Position numbers and translations under genes: made by a program. A stretch of DNA of 64,000 nt from Streptomyces sp. PTY087I2 (lineage in GTDB: Bacteria > Actinomycetota > Actinomycetes > Streptomycetales > Streptomycetaceae), in contig NZ_LZRD01000002.1 in NCBI RefSeq assembly GCF_001687325.1, positions 186,001 through 250,000 on the forward strand. Direction: 5' to 3'. This document shows, in pieces, positions 16,694-26,281 of this stretch. Each line of letters begins with the position of its first letter. Positions within the stretch are counted from its first letter, which is position 1. The notes beneath the pieces were generated by a model, which was not told where the DNA came from, searched no databases, and saw nothing but the letters and a program-made list of their open reading frames with translations.

Positions 16694-18661
16694 GTGCAGG
16701 CACCCATACGGATGCCCGGCCGCTGGTTCGACGAACTGGCCACGGGCGGCGGGTCGGTGGAGGCCATCGGCTTCCTCGCACAGGGTGAGCGGTCCCGACG
16801 CCTCCTCCTGATCGGCGAGTTGCTGAGCCGGCTGGAGGAGCGGCCCGCCCTGCTGGGCCCCGCCGACCTCGGTTCCATCTGGCGGACCGTGGAGCGGGCC
16901 GAGGCGCGGATGCCGGGCTCCGCCGAGGAGTTGCTGATCGGCCCCCAGGTGGGCAGCTGGCTCGCCCACATCCTGCGCCGCCTGCACGGTACCGCCGTCG
17001 GCCCTCCGCTCTGGGTGGACGCCGGGCACCTGGCCGCCGTCGCACTGGTGGCCGTGCTGCGCGCCGGGACGGATGCCGATCTCGTCGTACCGGCGCGAGA
17101 AGGCGCGGTGTCCCTGCCGACGCTCGGCCTCGCCCGGCTGCCCGGCGCCCCGCTGCTCGGCTTCCAGCCGGTCCGCGCGCGCGTACGGGACGGGGAGTTG
17201 CGGCTCGCCGCGACCGTACAGGACACGGGGGCGACCGCCCTGACCCTGCGCCCGCTCACCGCACCGCAGAGCGCCGTGTGGTGGCCGACGCACCGGCTGC
17301 CGGTCGGGAAGGACGGGCCCGAGGTCGCCCTCGACGACACCGACCCCTACCGCGACCTCGACCGCCCGATCCCGCCCCGTCGGCTCACCCCACGTGAACT
17401 CGCCACCTGGCAGCGGCTGTTCGCCGAGGCGGTCGCGCTGCTCGACCGCGACCCGGCGTCTGTCTCCGGCTCCGCCTCCGACGGCCCGCCTGATACCGGA
17501 AGCCCCGGACCCCGTACCGACATCGACACCGGCCCCAGTCCCCGTACCGATACCAACACCGGCCCCGGCTCCGGCCCCCGTACCACCGCCACCCGCCCCG
17601 GCACGCTCCGCCCCGAGGCGATCAGGCGCATCGTCCCCTGGCCCGGGCGGCTGCCGGACGGCCCCGTCGAAGGGCTCAGCGCGTCCACCGCGGACGCGTT
17701 CGGCTCCATGGTGGTGGCCGAGCCGCCGAACGGCGCGGCTCTGGCTGAGACGATGGTCCACGAGTTCCAGCACAGCAAGCTCGGCGCGCTGCTCCACCTC
17801 TTCGCGATGCTCGACGACGACCGCACGGAGGAGCACTACGCCCCATGGCGCCCGGACCCGCGCCATCTGCCGGGCCTCCTCCACGGTGCGTACGCCTTCG
17901 TCGGCGTCGCCGGATTCTGGCGGGACCGGGTCGGGGACCGGGCGGCCGATCCGCTGGACCTGGCGCCCTTCCGGTTCGCGCTCCGCCGCCTCCAGACCCG
18001 TACGGTCCTGCGGACCCTCGCGACCCGCGCGGCGCTCACCGGACCCGGCCGCCGACTGGTCGCCGGGCTCACCCGCACCGTCGACGGCTGGCTGCGCGAA
18101 CCCGTGGACGGGCCGGCCGTGGCGCGGGCCCGTGCGGCGGCGGCCGGGCACCGGGCCGAGTGGCGGCTGCGTCATCTGCGGTGCGGGGACGAGGAGCGCG
18201 CCGGGCTGGCGGCGGCGGTGCGCTCCGGGGCCCCGCTCCCGTTTCCCCGGCCGCCCCGGCTCGTCCCGGCGGCGGAACGCACCCACTGGCGTGACGTACG
18301 GGGTGCGCTCTACCTCCGCCCGGATGCCGCGGATGCCGCGGATGCCGCGGGTGCCGCGGCGGACAGGGGGCGGGACGGAGCGCCGGACCTGGCACCGGAC
18401 ACCGCGCCACTCCACGCCGACGTCCTGCTGGTCCACGGTGAGGCCGCAGCGGCACGGGAGGCCTACCGGGAGCACGCGGCGGCCGCCCCGGGGGATCCGC
18501 ATCTGCTGGCGGGGTGGCTGCTGGCGCACAGCGCGCTCCACCCCGGCCACCGGCGGCTCCTCGCCCGCCCCGAGCGGTTCGCCGCCGCCGTCGAGGGGCA
18601 GGGGCCTGAGCTGTGGGAGCACGCGGCGCACCGGCTGGCGGCTCCGCGATCACCCGCCTGA
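16694..18661 (+). CDS. HExxH-type putative peptide beta-hydroxylase
   Basis: 655 residues. The motif HEFQH at 356-360 inside MVHEFQHSKLG marks the HEXXH-motif family associated with RiPP clusters and FxSxx-COOH systems; members are reported to act as alpha-ketoglutarate-dependent iron hydroxylases on precursor peptides rather than as proteases. The N-terminal 230 residues start with a conserved-looking WFDELATGGG and form a helical platform; a Pro/Thr/Asp linker (about 258-300) precedes the catalytic part. The C-terminal third is helical with a TPR-like ending. The GTG at 16694 has AGGAG five bases upstream, a much better site than the in-frame GTG at 16631. A short repeat of four 9-bp units (18322-18357) encodes a DAA run. 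The neighbouring small gene is the obvious substrate candidate. Confidence 0.8.
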   Translation: MQAPIRMPGRWFDELATGGGSVEAIGFLAQGERSRRLLLIGELLSRLEERPALLGPADLGSIWRTVERAEARMPGSAEELLIGPQVGSWLAHILRRLHGTAVGPPLWVDAGHLAAVALVAVLRAGTDADLVVPAREGAVSLPTLGLARLPGAPLLGFQPVRARVRDGELRLAATVQDTGATALTLRPLTAPQSAVWWPTHRLPVGKDGPEVALDDTDPYRDLDRPIPPRRLTPRELATWQRLFAEAVALLDRDPASVSGSASDGPPDTGSPGPRTDIDTGPSPRTDTNTGPGSGPRTTATRPGTLRPEAIRRIVPWPGRLPDGPVEGLSASTADAFGSMVVAEPPNGAALAETMVHEFQHSKLGALLHLFAMLDDDRTEEHYAPWRPDPRHLPGLLHGAYAFVGVAGFWRDRVGDRAADPLDLAPFRFALRRLQTRTVLRTLATRAALTGPGRRLVAGLTRTVDGWLREPVDGPAVARARAAAAGHRAEWRLRHLRCGDEERAGLAAAVRSGAPLPFPRPPRLVPAAERTHWRDVRGALYLRPDAADAADAAGAAADRGRDGAPDLAPDTAPLHADVLLVHGEAAAAREAYREHAAAAPGDPHLLAGWLLAHSALHPGHRRLLARPERFAAAVEGQGPELWEHAAHRLAAPRSPA

Positions 18662-18871
18662 CCAGCACCGGGACCGATCGGGAGGGGCCCGGGAAGCGTC
18701 CCGCAGAGGCCGTCACGCGTGAGGCGCATCACTCTGCGTGAAATTCTCGGCATACATTCTGCCGGACTGGGGAGGGGTCCAGGCCGCTGGTGCGCCGGAT
18801 GTCGGCCCGCCATGCGCATGCCCTGGCCGAAACCGGAGGGGGCATTTCAGGCACGGAAGGCTAAACACGAC

Positions 18872-20374
18872 ATGCTGGAGCTCAGCACCATCCACATCGA
18901 CGGCACCTGGCGCGCCGCCGTATCGGGCGAGACCCGCACGGTCCTCGACCCCGCCGACGCCACGGTCCTGGCCGTCGTCGCGGAGGGCGGCGTGGCGGAC
19001 ACCGACGCGGCGATCGCGGCGGCGCGGCGCGCCTTCGACGACGGGCCCTGGCCGCACCGGCCCGTCGCCGAGCGGGCCGGGCTGCTGCGCCGGGTCGCCG
19101 AGCTGCTCCAGCGGGACCGCGAGGAGATCGCGATCACCGAGAGCCGCGACACCGGCAAGACCCTGGAGGAGGGCCGCGTCGACGTCGACGACGTCACCAA
19201 CGCCTTCCGCTACTTCGCCGACCTCGTGATGAACGAGAGCGGCGGCCGGGTCGTCGACGCGGGCGACCCCGACGTCCACAGCATCGTCGTCCACGAGCCC
19301 GTCGGCGTCTGCGCCCTCATCGCGCCCTGGAACTACCCCCTCCTCCAGGCCAGCTGGAAGATCGCGCCCGCTCTCGCCGCGGGCAACACCTTCGTGCTCA
19401 AGCCCAGCGAGGTCACCCCGCTCTCCACCGTCCACCTGATCAAGCTGCTCGCCGAGGCCGGGCTCCCCGACGGGGCCGCCAACCTCGTCACCGGCGCGGG
19501 CGACCCGGTGGGCGCCCGGCTCTCCGAGCACCCGGACGTCGACCTGGTCTCCTTCACCGGCGGCCTCGCCAGCGGTACGAAGGTGGCCCAGGCGGCCGCG
19601 CCGACCGTGAAGAAGGTCGCCCTGGAGCTCGGCGGCAAGAATCCCAACGTGGTCTTCGCCGACGCGTGCGCCACCGACGAGGGCTTCGACACCGCCGTCG
19701 ACCAGGCGCTGAACGCCGCGTTCTTCCACAGCGGCCAGGTCTGCTCCGCCGGCGCCCGCCTGATCATCGAGGAGAGCGTCCGCGACCGGTTCGTCACCGA
19801 GCTGGCCCGCCGCGCCGACGCCGTCCGCCTCGGCCGGGGCACCCTCGACGGCGTGGAGTGCGGCCCCCTCGTCTCCGCCCAGCAGCTCGCCAAGGTCGAG
19901 GCGTACGTCGCCTCCGCCCGCGAGGAGGGCGCGATCGTCCGGGCCGGCGGCGAACGCCCGAAGCCGAGCGACGTACTCCCCGAGGGCGGCTACTTCTACC
20001 GGCCGACCGTCCTCGACGGCTGCCACCGCGAGATGAAGGTGGTCCGCGAGGAGACCTTCGGCCCAATTCTCACCGTCGAGACCTTCCGTACCGAGGAAGA
20101 GGCCATCACGCTGGCCAACGACACCGACTACGGGCTCGCCGGCGCCGTCTGGACGACCGACGCCGGCCGCGCCCGCCGGGTCGCCGGACGGCTGCGCCAC
20201 GGCACCGTCTGGATCAACGACTACCACCCCTACCTCCCGCAGGCCGAGTGGGGCGGCTTCGGGAAGTCCGGCACGGGACGCGAGCTCGGGCCGACCGGGC
20301 TCGCCGAGTACCGCGAGTCCAAGCACATCTACCAGAACCTCAACCCGCGCCCCCAGCGCTGGTTCGCCGGCTGA
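18872..20374 (+). CDS. NAD(P)-dependent aldehyde dehydrogenase, betaine-aldehyde dehydrogenase-like
   Basis: 500 residues of the ALDH superfamily. General base Glu252 lies in LELGGK and nucleophile Cys291 in SGQVCSAG; APWNYPLL and the SFTGG turn of the NAD site are present. Oxidises an aldehyde to the acid, and in this operon probably betaine aldehyde to glycine betaine, the second step of choline oxidation in the cytoplasm. It heads a run of genes for a GMC oxidoreductase and a betaine-type ABC transporter. The ATG at 18872 fits the family's start (ELSTIHIDGTW); an open frame extends 51 codons upstream but reads as non-coding. A hairpin follows the stop, so downstream genes may be expressed at a different level. 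Other aminoaldehyde substrates are possible. Confidence 0.88.
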   Translation: MLELSTIHIDGTWRAAVSGETRTVLDPADATVLAVVAEGGVADTDAAIAAARRAFDDGPWPHRPVAERAGLLRRVAELLQRDREEIAITESRDTGKTLEEGRVDVDDVTNAFRYFADLVMNESGGRVVDAGDPDVHSIVVHEPVGVCALIAPWNYPLLQASWKIAPALAAGNTFVLKPSEVTPLSTVHLIKLLAEAGLPDGAANLVTGAGDPVGARLSEHPDVDLVSFTGGLASGTKVAQAAAPTVKKVALELGGKNPNVVFADACATDEGFDTAVDQALNAAFFHSGQVCSAGARLIIEESVRDRFVTELARRADAVRLGRGTLDGVECGPLVSAQQLAKVEAYVASAREEGAIVRAGGERPKPSDVLPEGGYFYRPTVLDGCHREMKVVREETFGPILTVETFRTEEEAITLANDTDYGLAGAVWTTDAGRARRVAGRLRHGTVWINDYHPYLPQAEWGGFGKSGTGRELGPTGLAEYRESKHIYQNLNPRPQRWFAG

Positions 20375-20382
20375 CGCCTGCG

Positions 20383-20417
20383 GGGGCCGGGCGGTTCATC
20401 CGTATCCGCCCGGCCCC
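20383..20417 (+). terminator. hairpin between aldehyde dehydrogenase and GMC oxidoreductase genes
   Basis: GGGGCCGGGCGG (20383-20394) pairs perfectly with CCGCCCGGCCCC (20406-20417) across an 11-base loop. It lies inside what looks like one functional operon, 59 bases before the next start, and could be an attenuating terminator or an RNA-processing stem. Confidence 0.65.
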
Positions 20418-20475
20418 ACCCGGCTGTTCGCAGCACCACGTACACGCACGAACCTTGCAGAAGGAGCAGTGACCG

Positions 20476-22089
20476 ATGCCTTCCACCCCCCGCAGCACCG
20501 CAGTCCCCGACGGTCAGGTGACCGACTACGTGATCGTCGGCGGCGGCACCGCCGGATCGGTCATCGCCTCCCGGCTCACCGAGGACCCGAACGTCACCGT
20601 CACCGTCATCGAGGGCGGCCCCACCGACATCGACCGCGACGACGTGCTGACGCTGCGCCGCTGGCTCGGCCTCCTCGGCGGCGACCTCGACTACGACTAC
20701 CCCACCACCGAACAGCCGCGCGGCAACAGCCACATCCGGCACAGCCGCGCCCGCGTCCTCGGCGGCTGCTCCTCGCACAACACCCTCATCAGCTTCAAGC
20801 CGCTGCCCGGCGACTGGGACGAGTGGGCCGAGGCGGGCGCCGAGGGATGGGACGCGGCCGCGATGGACCCGTACTTCGCCAAGCTGCGCAACAACATCGT
20901 CCCGGTCGACGAGAAGGACCGCAACGCCATCGCCCGCGACTTCGTCGACGCCGCCCAGGAGGCGGCCGGGGTCCCGCGCGTGGACAGCTTCAACAGCAAG
21001 CCGTTCCACGAGGGCGTCGGCTTCTTCGACCTCGCCTACCACCCCGAGAACAACAAGCGCTCCTCCGCGTCGGTGGCCTACCTCCACCCGCACATCGAGG
21101 CCGGCGACCGCCCGAACCTGCGGATCCTGCTGGAGACCTGGGCGTACCGCCTGGAGTTCGACGGCACCCGCGCCACCGGCGTACACGTCCGCACGAAGGA
21201 CGGCGAGGAGATCCTGCTCCGCGCCGCCCGCGAAGTCATCGTCTGCGCGGGCGCGGTCGACACGCCCCGGCTGCTGATGCACTCCGGGATCGGCCCCCGC
21301 GAGGACCTGTCCGCCCTGGGCATCGACGTCCGCCACGACCTCCCGGGCGTCGGCGAGAACCTGCTCGACCACCCCGAGTCCGTCATCGTCTGGGAGACCG
21401 ACGGGCCCATCCCGGAGAACTCCGCGATGGACTCCGACGCAGGACTCTTCGTCCGCCGCGACCCCGGATCCCGGGGCCCGGACCTGATGTTCCACTTCTA
21501 CCAGATTCCGTTCACCGACAACCCGGAGCGGCTCGGCTACGAGAAGCCCGAGCACGGCGTGTCGATGACCCCGAACATTCCCAAGCCGCGCAGCCGGGGC
21601 CGCCTCTACCTCACCAGCGCCGACCCCGAGGTCAAGCCCGCCCTGGACTTCCGGTACTTCACCGACGAGGACGACTACGACGGCCGCACCCTCGTCGACG
21701 GCATCAAGCTCGCCCGGGAGATCGCCCGCACCGAGCCGCTGGCGCACTGGCTCAAGCGCGAGGTCTGCCCCGGCCCCGAGGTCACCTCGGACGAGGACAT
21801 CAGCGAGTACGCCCGCAAGGTCGCCCACACCGTCTACCACCCGGCGGGCACCTGCAAGATGGGCGCCGCCGACGACCAAGCGGCCGTCGTGGATCCGCAG
21901 TTGCGCATCCGCGGCCTTCAGGGCATCCGGATCGCCGACGCGTCCGTCTTCCCGACCATGCCCGCCGTCAACCCGATGATCGGCGTCCTCATGGTCGGCG
22001 AGAAGTGCGCCGAACTCCTCGCGGACCAGGCGCGTGACACCGCGCCGGCCGCGGGAACCAGCACCAGCACCGGAGGCGATGCCCGATGA
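20476..22089 (+). CDS. GMC-family FAD oxidoreductase, choline dehydrogenase-like (BetA-like)
   Basis: 537 residues. The FAD-binding motif [16 protein letters not shown] lies at about 19-34, followed by an [11 protein letters not shown] segment (GMC signature 1), [15 protein letters not shown] (signature 2) and the C-terminal [11 protein letters not shown] with the catalytic His, then [17 protein letters not shown]. It most likely oxidises choline to betaine aldehyde, matching the aldehyde dehydrogenase upstream and the betaine-type transporter downstream. AAGGAG sits about ten bases before the ATG. The stop overlaps the ATP-binding protein's ATG. Alcohol oxidation of another substrate cannot be excluded, since the GMC family is broad. 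Confidence 0.85.
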   Translation: MPSTPRSTAVPDGQVTDYVIVGGGTAGSVIASRLTEDPNVTVTVIEGGPTDIDRDDVLTLRRWLGLLGGDLDYDYPTTEQPRGNSHIRHSRARVLGGCSSHNTLISFKPLPGDWDEWAEAGAEGWDAAAMDPYFAKLRNNIVPVDEKDRNAIARDFVDAAQEAAGVPRVDSFNSKPFHEGVGFFDLAYHPENNKRSSASVAYLHPHIEAGDRPNLRILLETWAYRLEFDGTRATGVHVRTKDGEEILLRAAREVIVCAGAVDTPRLLMHSGIGPREDLSALGIDVRHDLPGVGENLLDHPESVIVWETDGPIPENSAMDSDAGLFVRRDPGSRGPDLMFHFYQIPFTDNPERLGYEKPEHGVSMTPNIPKPRSRGRLYLTSADPEVKPALDFRYFTDEDDYDGRTLVDGIKLAREIARTEPLAHWLKREVCPGPEVTSDEDISEYARKVAHTVYHPAGTCKMGAADDQAAVVDPQLRIRGLQGIRIADASVFPTMPAVNPMIGVLMVGEKCAELLADQARDTAPAAGTSTSTGGDAR

Positions 22090-23270
22090 CCGGAACCGAC
22101 ACCCTCAAGGCCACCGGCCCCTCCGGGAACGCGGGAGCCACCGGAGCCGCCGGAGCCGCCGGAGCCGACGAGAACCCGGTGTTCTCCGTACGGAACCTCT
22201 GGAAGGTCTTCGGCCCCAAGGCCGACCGGATCCCCGGCAGCGAGCACGCCTCCCTCCCGCCCGCCGAACTGCGCGAGGCCACCGGTTGCACCGCCGCCGT
22301 CCGCGACGTCTCCTTCGACGTCCGCAAGGGTGAAGTCTTCGTCGTCATGGGCCTGTCGGGCTCCGGCAAGTCGACCCTCGTACGCTGTCTGACCCGGCTG
22401 ATCGAGCCCACCAGCGGCACCCTCGCCATCGACGGCGAGGACGTCCTCGCGATGGACCGGGCCCGGCTGCGCGAACTGCGCCGCCACCGCGCCGCGATGG
22501 TCTTCCAGCACTTCGGACTCCTGCCGCACCGCACGGTGTTGGACAACGTCGCCTACGGCCTGGAGATCCAGGGCCTCAGCAAGGCCGAACGCCGCGCCAA
22601 GGCAGCCGAGTTGGTGGTGAAGGTCGGCCTCGAAGGTCTTGAGGACCGCCGCCCCTCGCAGCTCTCCGGCGGCCAGCAGCAGCGTGTCGGGCTCGCCCGC
22701 GCGCTCGCCGTCGACCCGTCCGTCCTCCTCTTCGACGAGCCGTTCAGCGCGCTGGACCCGCTGATCCGCCGCGAGATGCAGGACGAGGTGGTCCGGCTGC
22801 ACCGCGAGGAGGGCCGCACCATGGTCTTCATCACCCACGACCTCAGCGAGGCCCTGCGGCTGGGCACCCGGATCGCGCTCATGCGCGACGGCGGCATCGT
22901 CCAGCTCGGCACCCCCGAGGAGATCGTCGGCTCGCCCGCCGACGACTACGTCCGCGAGTTCGTCCGCGACGTCCCGCGCGAGCAGGTCCTCACCGTCGCC
23001 ACCGCCATGCGGCCCGCGCTCGCCGGGGAGAGCGAGCGCGGCCCGGCCGTACGCCCCGACGCCACCGTCTCCGAGGCCATCGAAGCGGTCTCCCGCTCCG
23101 GCGACCCCGTCGCCCGCGTGATGGACGGCGGCCGGCTCGTCGGCGTCGTCGACCACGCGTGCCTGCTCGCCGTCGTCGCCGGAACGACCGCTTCCGCCGC
23201 CCCGGAGGCTTCCGGCACCCCCGACGACGCGTCGGACGCACCGGACGGCTCCCGCGAGGTGACCCTCTGA
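22086..23270 (+). CDS. glycine betaine/proline-type ABC transporter ATP-binding protein (ProV/OpuAA-like)
   Basis: 394 residues. A cassette ATPase with Walker [10 protein letters not shown], signature [15 protein letters not shown] and Walker [14 protein letters not shown]. The long C-terminal extension after the cassette ([13 protein letters not shown] through [11 protein letters not shown]) is a CBS-type regulatory segment, as in OpuAA and ProV, where it senses ionic strength. The N-terminus carries a Gly/Ala tail with a GATGAAGAAGA run. ATGA overlap with the oxidoreductase upstream and a one-base overlap with the permease downstream show one polycistronic message. It energises uptake of betaine, choline or a related quaternary amine. 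Confidence 0.92.
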   Translation: MTGTDTLKATGPSGNAGATGAAGAAGADENPVFSVRNLWKVFGPKADRIPGSEHASLPPAELREATGCTAAVRDVSFDVRKGEVFVVMGLSGSGKSTLVRCLTRLIEPTSGTLAIDGEDVLAMDRARLRELRRHRAAMVFQHFGLLPHRTVLDNVAYGLEIQGLSKAERRAKAAELVVKVGLEGLEDRRPSQLSGGQQQRVGLARALAVDPSVLLFDEPFSALDPLIRREMQDEVVRLHREEGRTMVFITHDLSEALRLGTRIALMRDGGIVQLGTPEEIVGSPADDYVREFVRDVPREQVLTVATAMRPALAGESERGPAVRPDATVSEAIEAVSRSGDPVARVMDGGRLVGVVDHACLLAVVAGTTASAAPEASGTPDDASDAPDGSREVTL

Positions 23271-25258
23271 TGGCCACCGCAGAGGCCACCCCGGCCCGCC
23301 CCGCCGCCACCGCGGGCGCGAGCCGGGGCCCGCTGGCCGCCCTCCGCGACCGCCCCGCCGCCGCGAAGCTCCTGCTGCTCGCGCTCGTCGCCGCCGTCGT
23401 CGTGCCCGTCGTGCACGGCCGCTGGGGCGGCGGGATCTGGCCCGAGGCGCTGACCGCCGACCTCTCCGCCCCGCTCGGCGACGTCACGGACTGGATCGTC
23501 TCCAACCGCGACAGCCACCCGCTGTTCCTCTACTTCTTCGGCCACATCAGCAACGCCGTCGTCCTCTCCGTACGCGGCGTCTACCTGGTCCTCCTGGCCC
23601 TCGGCTGGGCCGGCGTCACCGTGTTCGCCGCCGCCGTCGCCTGGCGCGTCGCCGGGCTACGGCTCGCCCTCACCGCAGGCGTGTCGTTCCTGCTCTGCGG
23701 GCTGCTCGGCATGTGGGTGCCGACCATGCAGACGCTCGCGCTGATGGTCGTCGCCGTTCTCGCCTCCGTCGTACTGGGGCTGCTCCTCGGCCTCGCCGCC
23801 GGGCTCTCCGACCGGGTGTTCCGCATCCTGCGCCCGGTGCTCGACACCATGCAGGTGCTGCCCGCGTTCGCCTATCTGCTCCCGGTGGTGCTGGTGTTCG
23901 GCATCGGCGTGCCCGGAGCCGTCCTCGCCACCGTCGTGTACGCGGCTCCGCCGATGGCCCGGCTCACCGCGCTCGGCCTGCGCGGCGCGGACAGCGGCGT
24001 CATGGAGGCCGTCACCTCGCTCGGCGCGACCGGACGGCAGCGGCTGCTGAGCGCCCGGCTCCCGCTGGCCCGCAAGGAACTCCTCCTCGGCCTCAACCAG
24101 ACCATCATGATGGCGCTCTCCATGGCCGTCATCGCCTCCGTGATCGGCGCGGGCGGCCTCGGCGACCGCGTCTACCAGGCGCTGTCCTCCGTGGACGTCG
24201 GCGCCGCCCTCGCCGCGGGCATCCCGATCGTGCTGCTGGCCGTCGTCCTGGACCGTACGACCGAGGCGGCGGGACGCCGGATCGGCGCCGAGCCCACCGG
24301 CCCGGCCCTGCTGCACGGATGGCGCGGCTGGTCCCTGGCCGCCCTGGTCACCGCGGCCGTCGCCGCCGTCGGACGGGCGGCCGACGGCCAGGTCTGGCCC
24401 GACGGTGTGACCGTGGCCATCGCCGGACCGGTCAACACCGCCAAGGACTGGATGGTCGACCACCTCTACACCGGGGTGCCCGTCGTCGGCGGCACCGCCG
24501 ACCTCGCCTCCCACTTCACCAGCGGCGTCCTCAACCCACTGCGCAGCGGGCTGACCGGTCTGCCCTGGTGGTCGGTGCTGCTGATCGTCGCCGCCCTCGC
24601 CTGGACCATCGGGACCTGGCGCACCGCCGCCACCGCCGTCCTCGCCATGGCCGCGATCGGCGTACTCGGCGTGTGGGAGCCCTCGATGGACACCCTCAGC
24701 CAGGTGCTCGCCGCCGTCGCGGTCACCCTGGTCATCGGCTTCGGCGTCGCCGTCGGCGCGGCCCGCAGCGAGCGCCTGGAGCGGCTGCTGCGACCGGTTC
24801 TGGACGTCTTCCAGACCATGCCGCAGTTCGTCTACCTGATCCCCGTCGTCGCCCTGTTCGGCGTCGGCCGCGCCCCCGCAGCCGCTGCCGCGGTCGTCTA
24901 CGCGCTGCCCGCCGTCATCCGCATCACCACCCAGGGGCTGCGGGGCGTCGACCCGGCGGCGATGGAAGGCGCGCGCTCCCTCGGCGCGACCCCGGGCCAG
25001 CAACTGCGCCAGGTGCAGATCCCGCTGGCCAGGCCGTCCCTGCTGCTCGCCGTCAACCAGGCGGTCGTCCTGGTCCTCGCCGTCGTCATCATCGGCGGAC
25101 TCGTCGGCTCCGGCGCCCTCGGTTACGACGTCGTCTTCGGCCTCGCCCAGGGCGACCTGGCCACCGGACTCGTCGCCGGAGCGGCGATCGTCTGCCTCGG
25201 CCTGATGCTCGACCGGGTCACCCAGCCCACCACCCGCCGCCAGCGACAGGAGAGCTGA
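23270..25258 (+). CDS. ABC permease with two tandem transmembrane domains, betaine type (ProW-like)
   Basis: 662 residues containing two complete permease modules in one chain. Each module has about five to six membrane helices and an EAA loop: MEAVTSLGATGRQRLLSARLP around residue 245-265 and MEGARSLGATPGQQLRQVQIP near 564-584. Module boundaries fall near residue 345, where an RRIGAEP linker is seen. Most betaine systems use one ProW protein as a homodimer; here the two halves are fused, a pattern known in actinobacteria. An in-frame extension to 23159 overlaps the ATPase gene; the ATG at 23270 was chosen because it overlaps the upstream stop by one base. The permease sits in the cytoplasmic membrane and pairs with the ATPase before it and the lipoprotein after it. 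Confidence 0.9.
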   Translation: MATAEATPARPAATAGASRGPLAALRDRPAAAKLLLLALVAAVVVPVVHGRWGGGIWPEALTADLSAPLGDVTDWIVSNRDSHPLFLYFFGHISNAVVLSVRGVYLVLLALGWAGVTVFAAAVAWRVAGLRLALTAGVSFLLCGLLGMWVPTMQTLALMVVAVLASVVLGLLLGLAAGLSDRVFRILRPVLDTMQVLPAFAYLLPVVLVFGIGVPGAVLATVVYAAPPMARLTALGLRGADSGVMEAVTSLGATGRQRLLSARLPLARKELLLGLNQTIMMALSMAVIASVIGAGGLGDRVYQALSSVDVGAALAAGIPIVLLAVVLDRTTEAAGRRIGAEPTGPALLHGWRGWSLAALVTAAVAAVGRAADGQVWPDGVTVAIAGPVNTAKDWMVDHLYTGVPVVGGTADLASHFTSGVLNPLRSGLTGLPWWSVLLIVAALAWTIGTWRTAATAVLAMAAIGVLGVWEPSMDTLSQVLAAVAVTLVIGFGVAVGAARSERLERLLRPVLDVFQTMPQFVYLIPVVALFGVGRAPAAAAAVVYALPAVIRITTQGLRGVDPAAMEGARSLGATPGQQLRQVQIPLARPSLLLAVNQAVVLVLAVVIIGGLVGSGALGYDVVFGLAQGDLATGLVAGAAIVCLGLMLDRVTQPTTRRQRQES

Positions 25259-25259
25259 G

Positions 25260-26234
25260 ATGAACCGCTCCCGTACGCGCCTGATCACGGCGCTGTCGTC
25301 GGCCGCCGCCCTGCTCGCCACGGCGGGCTGCGGCGCCGCCGACATGACCAAGCAGGCCTCGCCGTTCGCGGCCCCCGCCGGGGTCAAGACGGTCACGCTC
25401 TCCGTCCAGTCCTGGGTCGGCGCCCAGGCGAACGTCGCCGTCGCCGAGCAGCTCCTCAAGGAGGAGCTGGGCTACCGCGTCGACCTCGTCCAGACCGACG
25501 AGGTCCCCGCCTGGGACGCCCTCAGCCAGGGCCGCGTCGACGCGATCCTGGAGGACTGGGGCCACCCGGACCAGGAGAAGCTGTACATCGACGAGAAGAA
25601 GACCATCGTCCGGGGCGGCGACCTCGGGGTGACCGGCCACATCGGCTGGTACGTGCCGAAGTACTGGGCCGACAAGAACCCCGACGTCACGGACTGGAAG
25701 AACCTCAACAAGTACGCGAAGGAACTCCGGACCGCCGAGAGCGGCGGCAAGGGCCAGCTGATGGACGGCTCACCGTCCTACGTCACCAACGACGTGGCCC
25801 TGGTGAAGAACCTGGACCTGGACTACAAGGTGGTCTTCGCCGGCTCCGAGGCGGCCCAGATCACCCAGATCCAGCAGTTCGCCAAGGAGAAGAAGCCCTT
25901 CCTCAGCTACTGGTACCAGCCGCAGTGGCTGTTCAACGAGGTGCCGATGGTCGAGGTGGAGCTCCCCGAGTACACGGACGAGTGCGCGGCCAAGGACCCG
26001 GCGGACATCGACTGCGCGTACCCGACGACGCCGCTCCAGAAGTTCCTCAACGCGGACTTCGCCGAACGCGGCGGGGACGCGTCCGCGTTCCTGAAGAAGT
26101 TCCACTGGTCGGAGAAGGACCAGAACGAGGTGTCCGAGATGATCGCCTCGCAGAAGCTCACTCCCCAGGAGGCGGCGAAGCGCTGGATCGAGCGCCACCC
26201 GGACGTCTGGAAGAAGTGGCTGCCGAAGGACTGA
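25260..26234 (+). CDS. betaine/choline ABC transporter substrate-binding lipoprotein (OpuAC/ProX-like)
   Basis: 324 residues. A lipoprotein signal peptide ends at LLATAGC, with Cys24 as the lipidation site. The mature part is a two-lobe binding protein of the OpuAC family: VTLSVQSWVGAQANVAVAEQLL opening, DAILEDWGH near 97-105, and HIGWYVPKYW near 121-130, with Trp and Tyr residues of the type that cage quaternary ammonium groups. It captures the osmolyte or choline outside the cell and hands it to the permease. It starts one base after the permease stop triplet. A strong bidirectional hairpin closes the operon. Whether choline or betaine is preferred is not readable. Confidence 0.92.
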   Translation: MNRSRTRLITALSSAAALLATAGCGAADMTKQASPFAAPAGVKTVTLSVQSWVGAQANVAVAEQLLKEELGYRVDLVQTDEVPAWDALSQGRVDAILEDWGHPDQEKLYIDEKKTIVRGGDLGVTGHIGWYVPKYWADKNPDVTDWKNLNKYAKELRTAESGGKGQLMDGSPSYVTNDVALVKNLDLDYKVVFAGSEAAQITQIQQFAKEKKPFLSYWYQPQWLFNEVPMVEVELPEYTDECAAKDPADIDCAYPTTPLQKFLNADFAERGGDASAFLKKFHWSEKDQNEVSEMIASQKLTPQEAAKRWIERHPDVWKKWLPKD

Positions 26235-26241
26235 CGCTGTC

Positions 26242-26275
26242 CGGCGCCCGGCTCCTTGAGAGGAGCCGGGCGCCG
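26242..26275. terminator. bidirectional terminator between binding protein and P450 genes
   Basis: A perfect 14-bp stem, CGGCGCCCGGCTCC (26242-26255) with GGAGCCGGGCGCCG (26262-26275), and a six-base loop TTGAGA. It lies between the convergent betaine operon and the reverse-strand P450 gene and could serve both. Confidence 0.9.
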
Positions 26276-26281
26276 TCCCCG

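Noticed and set aside
18719..18871. N-terminal extension of the aldehyde dehydrogenase
   Set aside because: The family begins at the ATG at 18872; the upstream codons do not resemble ALDH or a signal peptide.
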